DNA of 64,000 nt from Blastomyces gilchristii SLH14081. Taxonomy: Eukaryota; Ascomycota; Eurotiomycetes; Onygenales; Ajellomycetaceae. Position 1 is the first letter of the stretch. Each line of letters begins with the position of its first letter. The position numbers and the translations under genes are program-made. The DNA lies in contig NW_003101680.1 of assembly GCF_000003855.2 (NCBI RefSeq), positions 6,244,613 to 6,308,612 of the forward strand, written 5' to 3'. The notes under the pieces were generated by a model. It saw nothing but the letters and a program-made list of their open reading frames with translations. It did no database searches and was not told where the DNA came from. This document shows, in pieces, positions 1-12,089 of this stretch.

Positions 1-223
1 AAGATGTCACAAGAGATGCAAACACTACAAACACAATTCCTTCATACTTCCGCTGCTAGATTCCATACATCAAGTCATCGCGCAAACCATCATCAACAAC
101 TACTACACTTCCATCGCGAATCCTCATTTTACTGCAGTGCTTCTACATAGAAGGACTTTAAGGATTTATTAGTCTCGCTTCTAAATTGCCCCTGCGCGCG
201 ACAGTTCCCTCTAGGTCGCCACC

Positions 224-2207
224 ATGGCCGCCGCAGACATCCGTGATATGCTGGATCTGCCTGCAGACGGCGGCCAACCCAGACCTCATAAGAAACAGAA
301 AGTCGTCGAAAAACGACCGGGTACGTGAGCCTTTAGCCCAGATTTGGAATGCGCTGCTAATGTCTCTCTATAGAGGGTATTACTCGAGAGCTCTTTGCTC
401 TTTTAGGCGAACGTGCTCCTCCTATTGCCTTAAACGAGAATAAATATAAGGGACGGCGGAAATGGGTGAGCAAGCTGAAAGTGAGGCCATGGTAAGGCAT
501 ATCATGATCCGGAAGTGTTTGAATAACACCGTTGCTAACGTGCGTACGTCGTATAGGGAGATGGCCCCTTTTGAAAACTCCGCTCGATCAGATGGTCTTG
601 TTCTCCGACACTGGCAGAGAAAACGAGCCGTCGTTAATGAAGCGACTCCTGTTGAAACAGCAGGAGCGGGAGATGGGGAAGTTAAAAACGAAACTGAAGC
701 TGCGGAAAATAAACTGGAGGATGTCTATGCATTTGCGAAGTATAATGTGAAAGCTCAAGTCCCGAAAAGATATACAGATGATCAGTACAATCGGTACCTG
801 AAAAGCCATATCTGGAGTCGTGAGGAGACGGACTATCTTATGGATCTCGTCGAGGAATACGATTTGCGATGGATCGTCATTGCCGACAGATACGAATACC
901 CCCCAAGCCCACCCTCGACAAACGGCGAATCCACGGCTCTTGTTAAAACAACCCGACGTCGAACGATGGAAGAGATGAAATCGCGTTACTACACTATTGC
1001 TGCAAATATGTTGGCACTTGAACATCCTCCATCTGAGATGTCTGAGGCGGAGTTCAACCTCCATGAGAAAATGATGAAGTATGACCCTGAACAAGAAAAG
1101 GCCCGTAAAGATCTGGCCACATTACAATTGAACCGATCAAAGGACGAAGTTAATGAAGAGACTTTGCTCCTTGAGGAACTCAAACGGATCGTGGCCAACG
1201 AGAAGAATTTTATCGAAGAGCGAAGAGAGCTCTACGCCAGACTTGAGGCACCTATCAGCACGAGCAATACTACGATGTACCAGTCGAGCCAAGGCCTATC
1301 GCAACTTCTCCATACGCTCCTACAAGCCGATAAGTCCAAGAAACGTCGTTCACTTATGGCGCTGGAAACTGGCACATCCAGCCCAGCAAGCCAGCCGAGT
1401 ACCCAACAGAATCCCCCACAGAGTGCTCGCGAGAGTCGACCTCAGACGCCTGCTGCTCCGGCGCCAACACCGGCAACTACCAAGAAAGCAGCCAGCGCAG
1501 CAGCTCAGCAGCCAAACGTCAAATCACTCACTCCTGCCGAAGAAGCCAAATATGGCGTTACACGTCACGAGCGTCTTACGTCAGGCGTCCAGTTCCGAAA
1601 CGATAGGGCACAGAAGCTCACACAGGCGAAATCTAACATCCAGTCTCAGAAACTTGCTGCAGCGCTTACTGAGCTTTCTATCCCACCCCGACTCGTCATG
1701 CCGACGGAGAAGGTGTGCAAGGAGTTTGAAAAGCTGATACATTCGGTCAATCTTCTGCTCGACGTGCGCAAGTTCGCAGAAAAAGTCGAGGGCGAGATCC
1801 GTGTGCTAGAGGCGGCCAAACAGGAACGGGAAAGGAAGGAGAAGGAGAGGCTGGAAGCGGAAGAAGCTAGCAAGACTGGTGGAGACACTGCGGGAGCAGG
1901 GCAGGGGAATGAAGGAGACAAGGAGGCCGACAAGGAGAAGCAAGGAGCAGCGGGAGGCGATGAGGGTGTCGGAGAAGATAAGAAGGCTGTTGCTGCCGCT
2001 GCCGATACTGCTGCTATCAATGGCGCCGATGCGCCAGCAACGAAAAGACACGATGAAGCTAGCGCGATCAAGAGTGAAGCAGATGACGAGTCGAAAGAAG
2101 CTGGAGCTGAGGGAGCGGCGACAGCTGGCTCGGGAAGGACACATAAACGAAGCGCGAGCGTTTTAAGCGCAGTTAGCGACAAGAGCACGAAGAGGCAAAA
2201 GAAGTAG
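224..2207 (+). CDS. SWC4: SWR1/NuA4 complex subunit SWC4 (DMAP1 family)
   Basis: Shared subunit of the SWR1 (H2A.Z exchange) and NuA4 (histone acetyltransferase) complexes in the nucleus; that role is family knowledge. I read three exons: 224-320, 374-491 and 557-2207, with introns of 53 and 65 bp (GTACGT..TAG, GTAAGG..TAG), giving about 621 residues. The start lies in a good context (GCCACCATGG) and opens MAADIRDMLDLP. Joining the exons restores the conserved N-terminal block around RPWEMAPFENSARSDG. A SANT/Myb-like domain follows (YLKSHIWSREETDYLMDL to MKSRYYTIAANML). The C-terminal part has the DMAP1 segment with VCKEFEKLIHSVNLLLDVRK, then a low-complexity acidic Glu/Lys/Ala-rich tail ending in basic KRQKK. 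No defects seen. Family assignment is firm; exon edges are by eye. Confidence 0.93.
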
Positions 2208-2790
2208 CCTGGCGGGGAGCTATATTTTGTGTTTAACTTGGTTTTCGCGGAGTGTTTTAGGGAATTTGAAGGGGTTAGGATTACCATTAGCTAGGTGCTG
2301 TGCTATCTGGGTTTAGGTTTATATTAATTTTAGCCCTTATATTCTTCTTTAACTACATTACTTAGCTATGCTTTTCGGTGTATATTTGTCGTGAATTGAC
2401 ATATTCGGCACAATTAGTATAAGATTCATGCTCCATTGTCAGTGTGTTCTTCACAATGGGCGTGAAGTGGAATTGAAAAATAGTATACGCCAAGAATAAA
2501 AGTTAGGTACAAACACGCTAATCAGATTTCTCCTTAAACAAAATCTATCGATGGATGAATGGATGAAAGGTGCGATATAGGAGGGGCCAAAAATAGGGGC
2601 ATACATTCCAACTCGTGTATTTATAGAAGGGCTGATATAAAAAGGAACGATACTAGAGAGGACTGAGTGTTTCTAAACCCGACATCGAACTAAAGACGCT
2701 TCCAAACACCCTAGCAAACCTCCATACCCGAATCGAATCACGAAAACTCTCGGATGTTTAGGTCTTACACAGAATAGTCATCGATGATAA
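2208..2790. other. Intergenic, converging 3' ends
   Basis: Shared 3' region of two converging genes. AT-rich with no coding signal. Both 3' UTRs and polyadenylation signals should lie here, but no single site stands out. Confidence 0.6.
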
Positions 2791-5160
2791 CTATTTCCCT
2801 CCCCATGCCTGCTCAACTAGCTTTAATAGACCATCCTTCGAGCCAACTTCATTCAAAAGTTGCTCCTCTTTGAACTCCGCAGTTGAGCTGCGGAGATCTA
2901 TGCTAGTTGACGCCTGATCGTGCCTTTGTTTATCAATCGGGGCCTTCTCAGGACTTTTCTCCGATCCAGGCTCAAACGTAACCTCGCCGTCATCGGAGAA
3001 TGCCCCTATACAATCCTCGTACAAACGTGACCAGATGTCTGCAGACCATGGCTCCATCGACGCGTCCATACCGCTCCCATCGAAAGTAGAGAAACCCAGC
3101 TGACCTGGTGGATGAGATCCCAGAGGGGAGGGATGCTCGACCTTGCTCCAGGGAGTCTGTTGTTCACTTACTCTCTCACTCGATTCCCGAGCGTTTAGAC
3201 GCAGCTTTTGCCGCTTAGTTTCGTCTCTGAAGTCTCCAATTTGCTCAAGAACAAGTCGACCAGTTGGTCCTCCAGGGATAATTTCCAGATCTGGGTCCTT
3301 CAAATCGTCGCTTCTAGAGGTTTCTTTCCTATGTCCTGCTCGGTATCGTCTGCGGTCAAGGCTATCGGAACGATGTAACCAGTGGAACAACCCTGTACCT
3401 CTTTTAATGGCAGGCAGTGAATCAGTTTTATCGTGTGCAATCTTCGGTAACGGGAAGGGGTTTATGTTTTGGCTTGCCTTGGGCGTATCCGTGGGTACAA
3501 AGTCACGAGCCACAACATTATCGGAACGCCCAGCAGATTCGTTTCTTGCAGCCTTAGAGTGGCTTGGAAACCTAGCCCACTGAGAGAAAAGCCCTTTGTT
3601 ACTCCCATTGCAATCTGATGGGATCTTTTGAGACTCTTTTGAGTTCATTTGGGATTCAAATTTCTCACAACCGAGAATGCCCCGGGCTCCCTTATCGTCC
3701 GACTTCTCGCCTCCATGTTGTCTGCCGACGGCGGTTGATTCACTGGAAGCTCGTGAAGAACATTCTAGATTTCTTTCGCTCCTTGAGAGCTTGACTAGAT
3801 CACGCAGATCAGAATTGAGGGTGGGTTCTTGTTTAGTTTCCGATGATGGATTGTTTGTTTCTGAACTTGGAGATTTGCCATCATCCTCCGCGACAAAATG
3901 GAAGCCATAACCCTGGCGCTTGCCATCAGAAATCCATCCATCACTAACACTTCTCGTTCTCATGTATTGTTGGCCAGAATTGCAGTTCTGAATGACAGGA
4001 TCACTAGCACTACTAGAACGTATACCATCGAAACTCTCGATGAATCTGCTCTGAGCGCGATATTTGTTGTTAGCCTGCCAACCAGAGGAGCTTTGTCTGT
4101 CAGCGCTTGACGTTCTTTGTGGGCTCGTTTTGTGAAGCAGAGGAAAGGACCCACTATGAGCTGATGCCATTCTACTAGGCACATCAGCTTCGTAGTGGGC
4201 TTTCAGTTGGGATAGCTCGACCTGGAGCACGGGTATGGGACTAAGGTCGTTTGTGCGAGCTGGATCGGACTCCCATGAGAATCTGGACAAGGATGATTCA
4301 AAAAGAGGTGCACTATCGATATTTTTACCGCTTACAGGTTTCCCTATATCTGCTGGAAAGTTTGACGAACCAGGAATAAACGGCCGTGTTAGCCTCCGGG
4401 ATACGGCTTGGAGATGTGACTTGAAACCGCTCTCGAATGTGTCGAATTTACCAAATCCTGCACTATCTGCCAGTTCAAGATCTAAATTGCTGGCGGGAAC
4501 ATTTTTTCCAAAGCCGGGCGCGTCATCCGAAGTTGTGGACGTGGTTCCATCAAAACCTTTTGGAAGTATATCATGGCTGAGTTCTAAGGAACCTTCGGCG
4601 CTGTCAACACTTGATAAGACTCTCATAGGACTGCTGGCTACACCGGTTATACCACATGTGACACGCTCGGTAATTTGAGGGGTTTGAATGCAGTGCGCAT
4701 CGCTGTCATACTCAGCATCGCTGGTAGCCGCGATATCGATGCCAGCAGCGGGATTTACATTTTGGTCACCATTTTGGAGCGTATGTCCACGTTCCTTGAA
4801 TTTTGTGGAAGATTTTTTCGGCATCGTCGATTCCCTAGAGAGTTTCCTTCGAATCTTATGAGATAGCTGAATTAAACTAATCCGGCTGGCCTTGGGGTAG
4901 ACTTGTTTCGTTCGATTGGCCGCGGTCCGTGGATGGTGATGGGCTTCAGGAATAATATCTGCCTCAGCGTTCCCCGCTTGGGGTGTGGAAGAACGGAAAA
5001 TTGCCTCAAGGGCAAGTCTTTCCTCACTTAGATTACCCATAGCGGTGGAACTTGGTCGGGTGGGAAGATCTTGGGCTCGATCATCAGGAGGCGAGGTGCC
5101 TTGAGCAGTAGATGCTGGCCCCTTCGATCGCTGACTGCGAGGACATGGACTGAAAACCAT
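2791..5160 (-). CDS. Hypothetical serine-rich protein, about 789 residues
   Basis: One long uninterrupted reading frame. I place the start at the ATG giving MVFSPCPRSQRSKGP; another ATG lies four codons upstream at 5172. I do not recognise the protein. It is strongly hydrophilic, rich in Ser, Asp, Glu, Arg and Lys, with no membrane segment or signal peptide. Near residues 90-120 is a basic patch, SLIQLSHKIRRKLSRES, that could serve in nuclear targeting or kinase recognition (inference). It mostly looks disordered. The acidic C-terminal third contains WSADIWSRLYEDCIGAF and then FEPGSEKSPEKAP. The 2.4-kb frame, its codon use and the lack of stops make it a real gene. It converges with SWC4 and is divergent from the methionine synthase gene. 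Confidence 0.75.
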   Translation of the reverse strand: MVFSPCPRSQRSKGPASTAQGTSPPDDRAQDLPTRPSSTAMGNLSEERLALEAIFRSSTPQAGNAEADIIPEAHHHPRTAANRTKQVYPKASRISLIQLSHKIRRKLSRESTMPKKSSTKFKERGHTLQNGDQNVNPAAGIDIAATSDAEYDSDAHCIQTPQITERVTCGITGVASSPMRVLSSVDSAEGSLELSHDILPKGFDGTTSTTSDDAPGFGKNVPASNLDLELADSAGFGKFDTFESGFKSHLQAVSRRLTRPFIPGSSNFPADIGKPVSGKNIDSAPLFESSLSRFSWESDPARTNDLSPIPVLQVELSQLKAHYEADVPSRMASAHSGSFPLLHKTSPQRTSSADRQSSSGWQANNKYRAQSRFIESFDGIRSSSASDPVIQNCNSGQQYMRTRSVSDGWISDGKRQGYGFHFVAEDDGKSPSSETNNPSSETKQEPTLNSDLRDLVKLSRSERNLECSSRASSESTAVGRQHGGEKSDDKGARGILGCEKFESQMNSKESQKIPSDCNGSNKGLFSQWARFPSHSKAARNESAGRSDNVVARDFVPTDTPKASQNINPFPLPKIAHDKTDSLPAIKRGTGLFHWLHRSDSLDRRRYRAGHRKETSRSDDLKDPDLEIIPGGPTGRLVLEQIGDFRDETKRQKLRLNARESSERVSEQQTPWSKVEHPSPLGSHPPGQLGFSTFDGSGMDASMEPWSADIWSRLYEDCIGAFSDDGEVTFEPGSEKSPEKAPIDKQRHDQASTSIDLRSSTAEFKEEQLLNEVGSKDGLLKLVEQAWGGK

Positions 5161-6348
5161 TGTAACACGCAATATAGAGAAACTATAGCTCTTTCAAATC
5201 TAAATAGTAGTCTAAGTCAAATAAGGAGAAAGAAATGTGAGAGCCTGTCTGACTCGGACCAAACTAGGGGAGCAAAGAGTGAGCTGGGTCTGTTCAAACA
5301 CTTCAGTACGAAATAAATAGCATTCCCCTTGAGTTGACACAAGGAGACTTAAAATGGCAGATAGAACAAAATAACCGCGTAAATAGCATCTGTTTAGCAG
5401 AGCATGACAGGGGAAGGAACCCAAGCATCCTCGCATATAATGGTAGGGCAGTTTCTCTTTCCAAAATAAGGAAAACTTTTGCAATAAACATTGCAAAGGA
5501 AATCAGCCGAGAAAGAACATATCGTTCTTGTCATGCTTGTCCTGATAGTGGCCAGTCCAGACTGGCACTTTCTATATCACAACTGTATATAGGTTGAGAC
5601 GTGGTTAAATGTAGGAAGAGGCATTCAGCGCTGCGTGACGTCTACATGTCATCTGTCATGTATATCACCCATAGTCAACTCGATACTTGATGATATCAGG
5701 AGAGGCCTGTAATAGGTGCAAGCAAGTAGCAGTAGTATATAGTATTGATAGGATGGATGACCAGGCAAAACAAGCAGCTCGAGCTCCTTCGAAGCATGAT
5801 TGTGCATGCGTTCAGGCGAAAATCTCTAGATCCGCAGGTGATTAAAGTTTGGATATATATTCAAGAGCCAAAACAATGCCTTCTGTTGCACTGTTTCCCT
5901 TGCATTAGGGGGTGTTGTTGAGATTGATGCTGGACAGGATAGATACGATACTGGAGGGTATGAATATCACATGACAGAATGCCCCGCCATGCCCGATTTC
6001 GCTCATCACGTGAGCCTACTCGATGGCGTGACCAGCTACGGATCTCAGCCAATCAGAATGCCGCGATGCCTCCACCGCCCGCCAATTGAGTTTGACTAAG
6101 CAGCGTCACCCCTCCTTTTTCGCTGCTCTTAACTGCTTTTTTTTTTCCCTTAGTTTTTCTCCCCTCCATCCTCAACCTCCCATCTCTTCACCTTCACAAA
6201 CCTCTCTCCTTTTCTATCTATCTTCTCCCATCAATCCACTCTACAATTACCCTACTGTGCGTCAGGGTAACATAGACAATACTCTGTTCTGTTTCATATC
6301 CACCTCATATCTTTTTTAGGAACCAATTGCTAGAGAAACATAGTGAAA
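5161..6348. promoter_or_regulatory. Divergent promoter region: hypothetical protein (-) and metE (+)
   Basis: About 1.2 kb between two divergently transcribed genes, without a credible ORF. The metE side has a long pyrimidine-rich tract at about 6110-6260, common in strongly expressed fungal promoters and leaders. An E-box palindrome is described separately. Confidence 0.6.
6006..6013. promoter_or_regulatory. TCACGTGA palindrome upstream of methionine synthase
   Basis: Perfect 8-bp palindrome about 335 bp upstream of the methionine synthase ATG. In yeast TCACGTGA is the Cbf1 site that recruits Met4/Met28 to sulfur-amino-acid genes. Its presence before a methionine gene suggests the same control; this is inference from motif and context only. 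Confidence 0.5.
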
Positions 6349-8867
6349 ATGGTTCAATCGTAAGCACACTTTACCCTCGTCAATTGCTCACTGTATACAC
6401 TTAAGTACTAACCAGAGTCTCAGCTCTGTTCTCGGTTTCCCCCGTATGGGACGTCTTCGAGACCTGAAAAAGGCCACTGAAGCATACTGGGGAGGCAAGC
6501 TCTCGCGCGAGGATCTCCTCAACGAGGGCAAGAGACTCCGTCTTGAGCACTGGCAAATCCAGAAGGCTGCCGGTGTTGATCTCATCCCCAGCAATGACTT
6601 TGCTCTCTACGACCAAGTTCTCGACCACATCCAACTCTTTGGTGTATGTTTACTTCGTCAATTCCCTTGACTTCCAGTTCCTTGAGATCGCTGACACAGA
6701 ATATTCAAACAGGTAATTCCTGAGAGATACTCTAAATATGGCCTCCACCCTGTTGACGAATACTTCGCCATGGGACGAGGCTTGCAGAGACCTGCCAAGG
6801 ATGGCGAACCTGCTGTCGACGTTCCCAGTTTGGTAAGACTCCATTACCCGAGCATCTCCTTCTATTCCTGGTTACTGACAAAATTCATTCCAGGAAATGG
6901 TGAAATGGTTCGACTCGAACTACCACTATGTTAAGCCTACTCTACAGGACACCCAGACTTTCACTCTTTCAAGCAATCCCAAACCGGTTGTTGAATTCCA
7001 AGAAGCTAAGGAGGCTGGGATTACGACCCGTCCAGTTCTTCTGGGTCCTGTTTCGTTCCTTGCTCTCGCCAAGGCCGACCGTGACCAGACCATCGACCCC
7101 ATCTCCGTCATTGATAAACTCGTCCCTCTCTACGTTGAACTGCTGGCCCAGCTTAAGGCTGCTGGAGCTGAGGATGTTCAGATTGATGAACCTGTATTGG
7201 TGTTTGATTTGCCAGAGAAGACCAAGGCCGCTTTCAAAACCAGTTATGAGAAGTTGGGCTCCCTTGGTGACAAGGCACCTCGCTTGGTCCTTGCCACGTA
7301 CTTTGGTGACATCGTCCACAACATTGACGTCCTCCCATCCCTCCAAAGCCTCCATGGAATTCATATCGACCTAGTCCGCAACCCAGAGCAACTCGACACC
7401 GTGATCAGTGCCCTCGGACCCAAGCAGATTCTATCTGCTGGTGTTGTCGATGGACGCAACATCTGGAAGACCAACTTCAAGCGAGCAATTGAGATCGTTG
7501 AGACTGCTATCCAAAAGCTTGGCAAGGAGAGAGTTCTTGTTGCCACTTCGAGCTCGCTTCTGCACACCCCCCATACCCTCGAAAGCGAGAAGAACCTTGA
7601 TCCAGAGGTTCGGGATTGGTTCAGCTTCGCTGTTGAGAAGGCTACCGAGGTTGTTATTATTGCCAAGGCTGTCACTGAAGGCCCTGCTGCTGTGCGCGAG
7701 CAGCTTGAGGCTAACGCCAAATCCATCCAAGCCCGTGCTTCGTCCAAGCGGACCAATGACTCCAAGGTCAAGGAGAGACAGGATGCTGTTACTCCCGAGA
7801 TGCACGACCGCAAGTCCCCATTCCCAACAAGAATTAGCCAACAACAGACAAAGCTCAACTTGCCCCTGTTCCCCACCACGACCATCGGATCTTTCCCTCA
7901 GACCAAGGACATCCGGATCCAGCGGAACAAATTCACCAAGGGCGAGATTACGGCTGCGGATTACGAAAAGTTCATCGAGCAGGAAATCCAGGACGTCGTT
8001 AAGATCCAGGAGGAGCTTGATCTGGATGTCTTTGTCCATGGAGAGCCGGAACGTAATGATATGGTCCAATACTTCGGTGAGAGGTTGACTGGATATGTCT
8101 TTACCACCCATGCCTGGGTCCAGAGCTACGGTTCCCGCTGTGTCCGCCCTCCCATCATTGTTGGAGATATCTCGCGCCCTGCGCCTATGACCGTCAAGGA
8201 GTCTAAGTATGCTGCTTCTATCTCCAAGAAGCCAATGAAGGGCATGCTCACTGGTCCGATCACCTGTCTGCGGTGGTCTTTCCCCCGCGATGATGTTCAC
8301 CAGTCTGTGCAAGCTCAGCAGCTCGCCCTTGCTCTCCGTGATGAGGTCATTGACTTGGAAGCTGCTGGTATCTTTGTAATCCAAGTCGATGAGCCCGCTC
8401 TTCGTGAAGGTCTCCCACTCCGATCCGGAAAGGAGCGTGAAGCCTACCTCGACTGGGCTGTCAAGGCTTTCCGCCTTGCCACATCCGGAGTCGAGGACAG
8501 CACCCAGATTCACTCTCACTTCTGCTATTCCGAGTTCCAAGACTTCTTCCATGCCATTGCTGCCCTTGATGCCGATGTTCTCAGTATCGAGAATAGCAAG
8601 AGCGATGCCAAGCTTCTCAAGGTCTTCGTCGACGAGGCTTACCCACGACACATTGGCCCTGGAGTGTATGATATCCACTCCCCTCGTGTCCCAAGCGAGC
8701 AGGAAATCAAGGATCGTATCGAGGAGGAGCTTCAGTATCTCCGACCAGATCAACTCTGGATCGACCCCGACTGTGGTTTGAAGACAAGACAATGGCCAGA
8801 AACCAAGGCAGCCCTCACCAACATGGTCAATGCTGCCAAGTACTTCCGCCAAAAGTATGCTAAATAA
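6349..8867 (+). CDS. metE: Cobalamin-independent methionine synthase (MetE/Met6)
   Basis: Transfers a methyl group from 5-methyltetrahydropteroyltri-glutamate to homocysteine, the last step of methionine synthesis, in the cytosol. Four exons by my reading: 6349-6359, 6424-6643, 6713-6832 and 6894-8867, giving 774 residues, normal for the family. The first exon codes only MVQ plus part of a Ser; splicing yields MVQSSVLGFPRMGRLRDL, the conserved fungal N-terminus. The N-terminal half has YHYVKPTLQDTQTF; the C-terminal half begins near LFPTTTIGSFPQTKDIR. Visible active-site motifs are HGEPERNDMVQYF, IQVDEPALREGLPLR, the zinc-binding IHSHFCYSEF (His and Cys) and WIDPDCGLKTR (the other Cys). No defects. 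The TCACGTGA site upstream fits methionine-responsive control. Confidence 0.97.
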
Positions 8868-9499
8868 AGGCAACAGCCAGGCAGGATTTAACCGTCGCAA
8901 TTACGCTCAACACGTGCGACTAGGATATGACGGAGATTAATGATTATGAGTTATAGAGACGACTTATTTCACCAAACAATGAGGAATGTTTTAACATGCA
9001 TGCATTCATTCGGTGTTCCAGGCGAGCTGGGACTCAACCCTAGGGGGACAATGTGGTAGGAGAGCTAGAAAAGTTCACAAACATACCCACGATCTCAACA
9101 TCGGCGTTTTTGTAATCTTTATTGTGTTTTTATTAGCCTTTCTTAATTTAACTGTGGATTCTTTCTCTTTCTCTAGTGAATTCGCTGACACGAGCAATCT
9201 TATCCTCCCCTCAATTCTTTTTTGATAATTTCACAGTTATGCGGGATTTATGATCAAAAGGGATATATGTCTGCTTGATAAATATAACAAAAGCAAGTTT
9301 ACATATTCTAGATACAGCGTAAAGGTTTCATTCGACAGCACCAGTGAAATCCCGTAGGTATTCCACAGCAATTTCCCTAACTCTTCTTCATTAGACCTAC
9401 TTCAGTCTAGAAGAAACTAAAGCGGCTGGATTATTTTCATATGGTTTCGTGAATCATCCTTTGTTTATTTTTTCTTAATACAGATGAAAATTTTAACTG

Positions 9500-9532
<33 letters not shown>

Positions 9533-10023
9533 ATAATTATTTCTCAGTCTTTATAATAGATATATTTCTTATTTCTTACAGTGAGAGTAACACAGCTATG
9601 ATGAGCTTATTATTATTTTAACATTATCTATGAATACTTAAAAAATATATCATCAATTATTCTTATTTTGAGACTGAGCTTTACTTTCATTTTAATTATT
9701 ATTTATTCAATTGTCACTGTTCATTTCATTATCTGCTTGCCTGTTTATAAGAAACCAGATGAGTCTCTGCTCTTAATATTCTTTTCCTTTTCTTCCTTAT
9801 CTGTGTTTTTGTCTATTTCAGTGTAACTTAGTCTATAGAATTAATATATTGTTTCTCTCATCAGCCCAATGAGTATTCCTTCCGCCGAACCTACTCCATA
9901 ACATCTTCCTGCCAGAATATTATGCAGTAATGTAAATAAAACATAGACAAAGTACTTTCCGTCCCATTAGCTCAAAATACATGTAAATATAATTAAATGA
10001 ATAAATAGATAATTAAGGTGTCA
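8868..10023. other. Intergenic region with a decayed AT-rich segment
   Basis: No gene. From about 9440 to 9890 the DNA is AT-rich and I see no CpG until the TTCCGCCG near 9890. It contains a run of about 29 A at 9501-9529. The composition resembles the decayed transposons at 40-59 kb, so this may be an old repeat relic; no terminal repeats or coding remnants could be seen. Confidence 0.45.
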
Positions 10024-11205
10024 TCACAGCCACTTAAAATAAGGCACAAACGCACCGCGTCTCCCCACCGCCTCCGCCCCAAAGCGGTCTACATACCACT
10101 TCCGGCCCCAGCTCGCGCGCACCGACGTCGTCGCTACTGTGTTTACGAGGAATGCGATTGCGGGGAGGGGGAATGGCAGGCCCAATTTATCTAGCAGGAG
10201 GTTTGCGAGAGGTGCATAGTAAGGCGCCAGGACGAGGGCGGGGGTGGCGGCAGTTGCTTCGGAGGCGGGAGCTGGAGTAATGGAGACGCCTATCAGGAGA
10301 AAACCGAGCCATTCAATCCATTCGAAGACGTAGTGGGGGAAGAGAATTGTGCGGAACAAGCCGGTGGCAGGGGGGAGGACGTAGACTTTGTCGTATTTGT
10401 TTTTGGGGGTTTGGGCGGTTTTGGGGTTGTTGCTGTTATTGTTACTGTTCTTATCGGCTTCCTCTCTCCGTAGGCGGAATAAGGTTCCCTCCGCTTTGAT
10501 GTTGCCGTACATTCCTATTAGGAATAGGCATAGTCCAATATAGGGTATGTATTCCGCTGGGAAGTATGTGGTGGAGAAACTTGAGGTCCGTGAGAGGTGT
10601 GCTTGCTGTGGTCGCGGCGCAGTTGACCCCAGGACTGGAGTCCCGTAACCCAACAACCAGCCTGCTATACAGCTCGAGTTGAGGTAATTAAATGCCATAG
10701 CCGAAAGGATAATGATCAGGTGAATTGGCGACATGCTGGGCGCGAGGAAAAGGGGTGTTATTACGGCCCGGTTTAGGTAATGGAGGACATAGATGCATGC
10801 GACGAGTTTATGCCAGCTGGGGAACTGGCCGTCGGGGAACATGGAAATACCCGTGTAGAGGGTGTAAAGGAGATTAAGGGCACCGACGCTCTCCATGCAG
10901 AGCCATGCGTATCGGCCGGGGAAGTTTAGGCGTGAGGAAGGGAGGGACGTTTTCCCCTGCGGATAAAAAGGAGTTGCGAGTTGGATAAGGGCGACCTTTT
11001 GAAGGGGAAGGTTAGCACTTCTTTTTGATTTGACACAGAAGAGCTACGTCGAGCTTGGGAGTCCGGATGAGGCGTTGTGTAGCAGTCTTACCATAGGGAA
11101 GTATTGGAATATTGAGAGGAGGACGATGTACGCTTCTGGAGACACAGGAGGGAGGAACTCCTGGAGCGGTGGGAGGGAAGTACTCCAGTTTATAAGAGTG
11201 TCCAT
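10024..11205 (-). CDS. Steroid 5-alpha-reductase (3-oxo-5-alpha-steroid 4-dehydrogenase) family protein
   Basis: Integral membrane oxidoreductase family using NADPH; in fungi the substrate is often unknown (a sterol or polyprenol-type enone is the class expectation). Two exons: 11092-11205 and 10024-10956, intron 135 bp (GTAAGA..CAG), 348 residues. The start is the ATG of MDTLINWSTSLPPLQEF; splicing gives YFPMGKTSLPSSRLNFPGRY, the usual N-terminal family block, with the FPGRYAW motif. Several hydrophobic segments follow. The diagnostic C-terminus is VLPPATGLFRTILFPHYVFE, then EWIEWLGF and finally the WGRKWYVDRFG..VPYFKWL ending. A Ser/Asn-rich insert at about residues 185-200 (NSNNNSNNPK) sits in a loop. 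Specificity cannot be read from sequence. Confidence 0.88.
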
Positions 11206-12089
11206 AGCTTGGGTGACAGGTAATGAGTGCAATTTACCTGGAGTGGAATGTTGTTAGTGTAGGAGGAGATATAAATACAGCAATTAAATAATCTGGAACG
11301 AGCGGAGGAGGTTTTGAACTGGCGAAAGTGATATCATGGCCAAGCCGCAATGCTTCAATAGCTTGCATAAATAACTAGCTCAATATTAATATAAAAAATT
11401 CCGGGATTGCAACGGGCATTGAATAGTTACATGATAAGGAACTTAAATAACTAATTTTTGCTCTTTATTTTTTTGGTTTGGTTACCTATATATATATATA
11501 TATCAACAACGAATATCTCCACCTAATTAGTCACTCAACCGTGAGCACTTAGATCTAAACGTTATTGCTTTATTCCGTTCACTTCAGAGCTACGGACCAA
11601 GTGCAGGGATGATTCATATAAACTATACAGCGTAAACATAAAACGACTGAATTAAAATAAAATTAAAAGGAAACCCTCTGTCCCAGACCTAACTGGAGTA
11701 GACTAAGCAGGGACATCTAATGTCAAAATCATCAAGGCTGGATGGAGTATTCATGCAGACTCCCATTCCCGATGGAAAGCAAAGACAAAAGATAATATTC
11801 CCCACGCAATATATGCCTAGTAAACTTAAGCAACTCGCATAAAAAGCCAAATTAGACGTTCTCGGCGTGCCTCAGAAACAGCAAGAGAAGAAGGGGAAAA
11901 AATAATATTGGGGGAATAATTATATGGCACGCAAATTTCTAATCATGAAGTCATGGCATTGAAGACTTGTGCATAACAGGGAGTTCTAGAACCGCTGTAT
12001 AAAATAACGGAGGCAGCTTCGGGTGAGGTAAAAGAAGTAAATCAACAGACAAAAAACCAAAAACTTGAAGTTAGGGTAAGGCCTCCCGA
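11206..12089. other. Intergenic, no gene seen
   Basis: About 880 bp holding a short TA microsatellite near 11490-11504 and otherwise plain AT-rich sequence. It contains the 5' region of the reductase gene and the 3' UTR of UFD2. Confidence 0.5.

Noticed and set aside
7431..8900. 489-codon frame antisense to methionine synthase
   Set aside because: Shadow of a highly expressed, codon-biased gene; the sense product is unmistakable.
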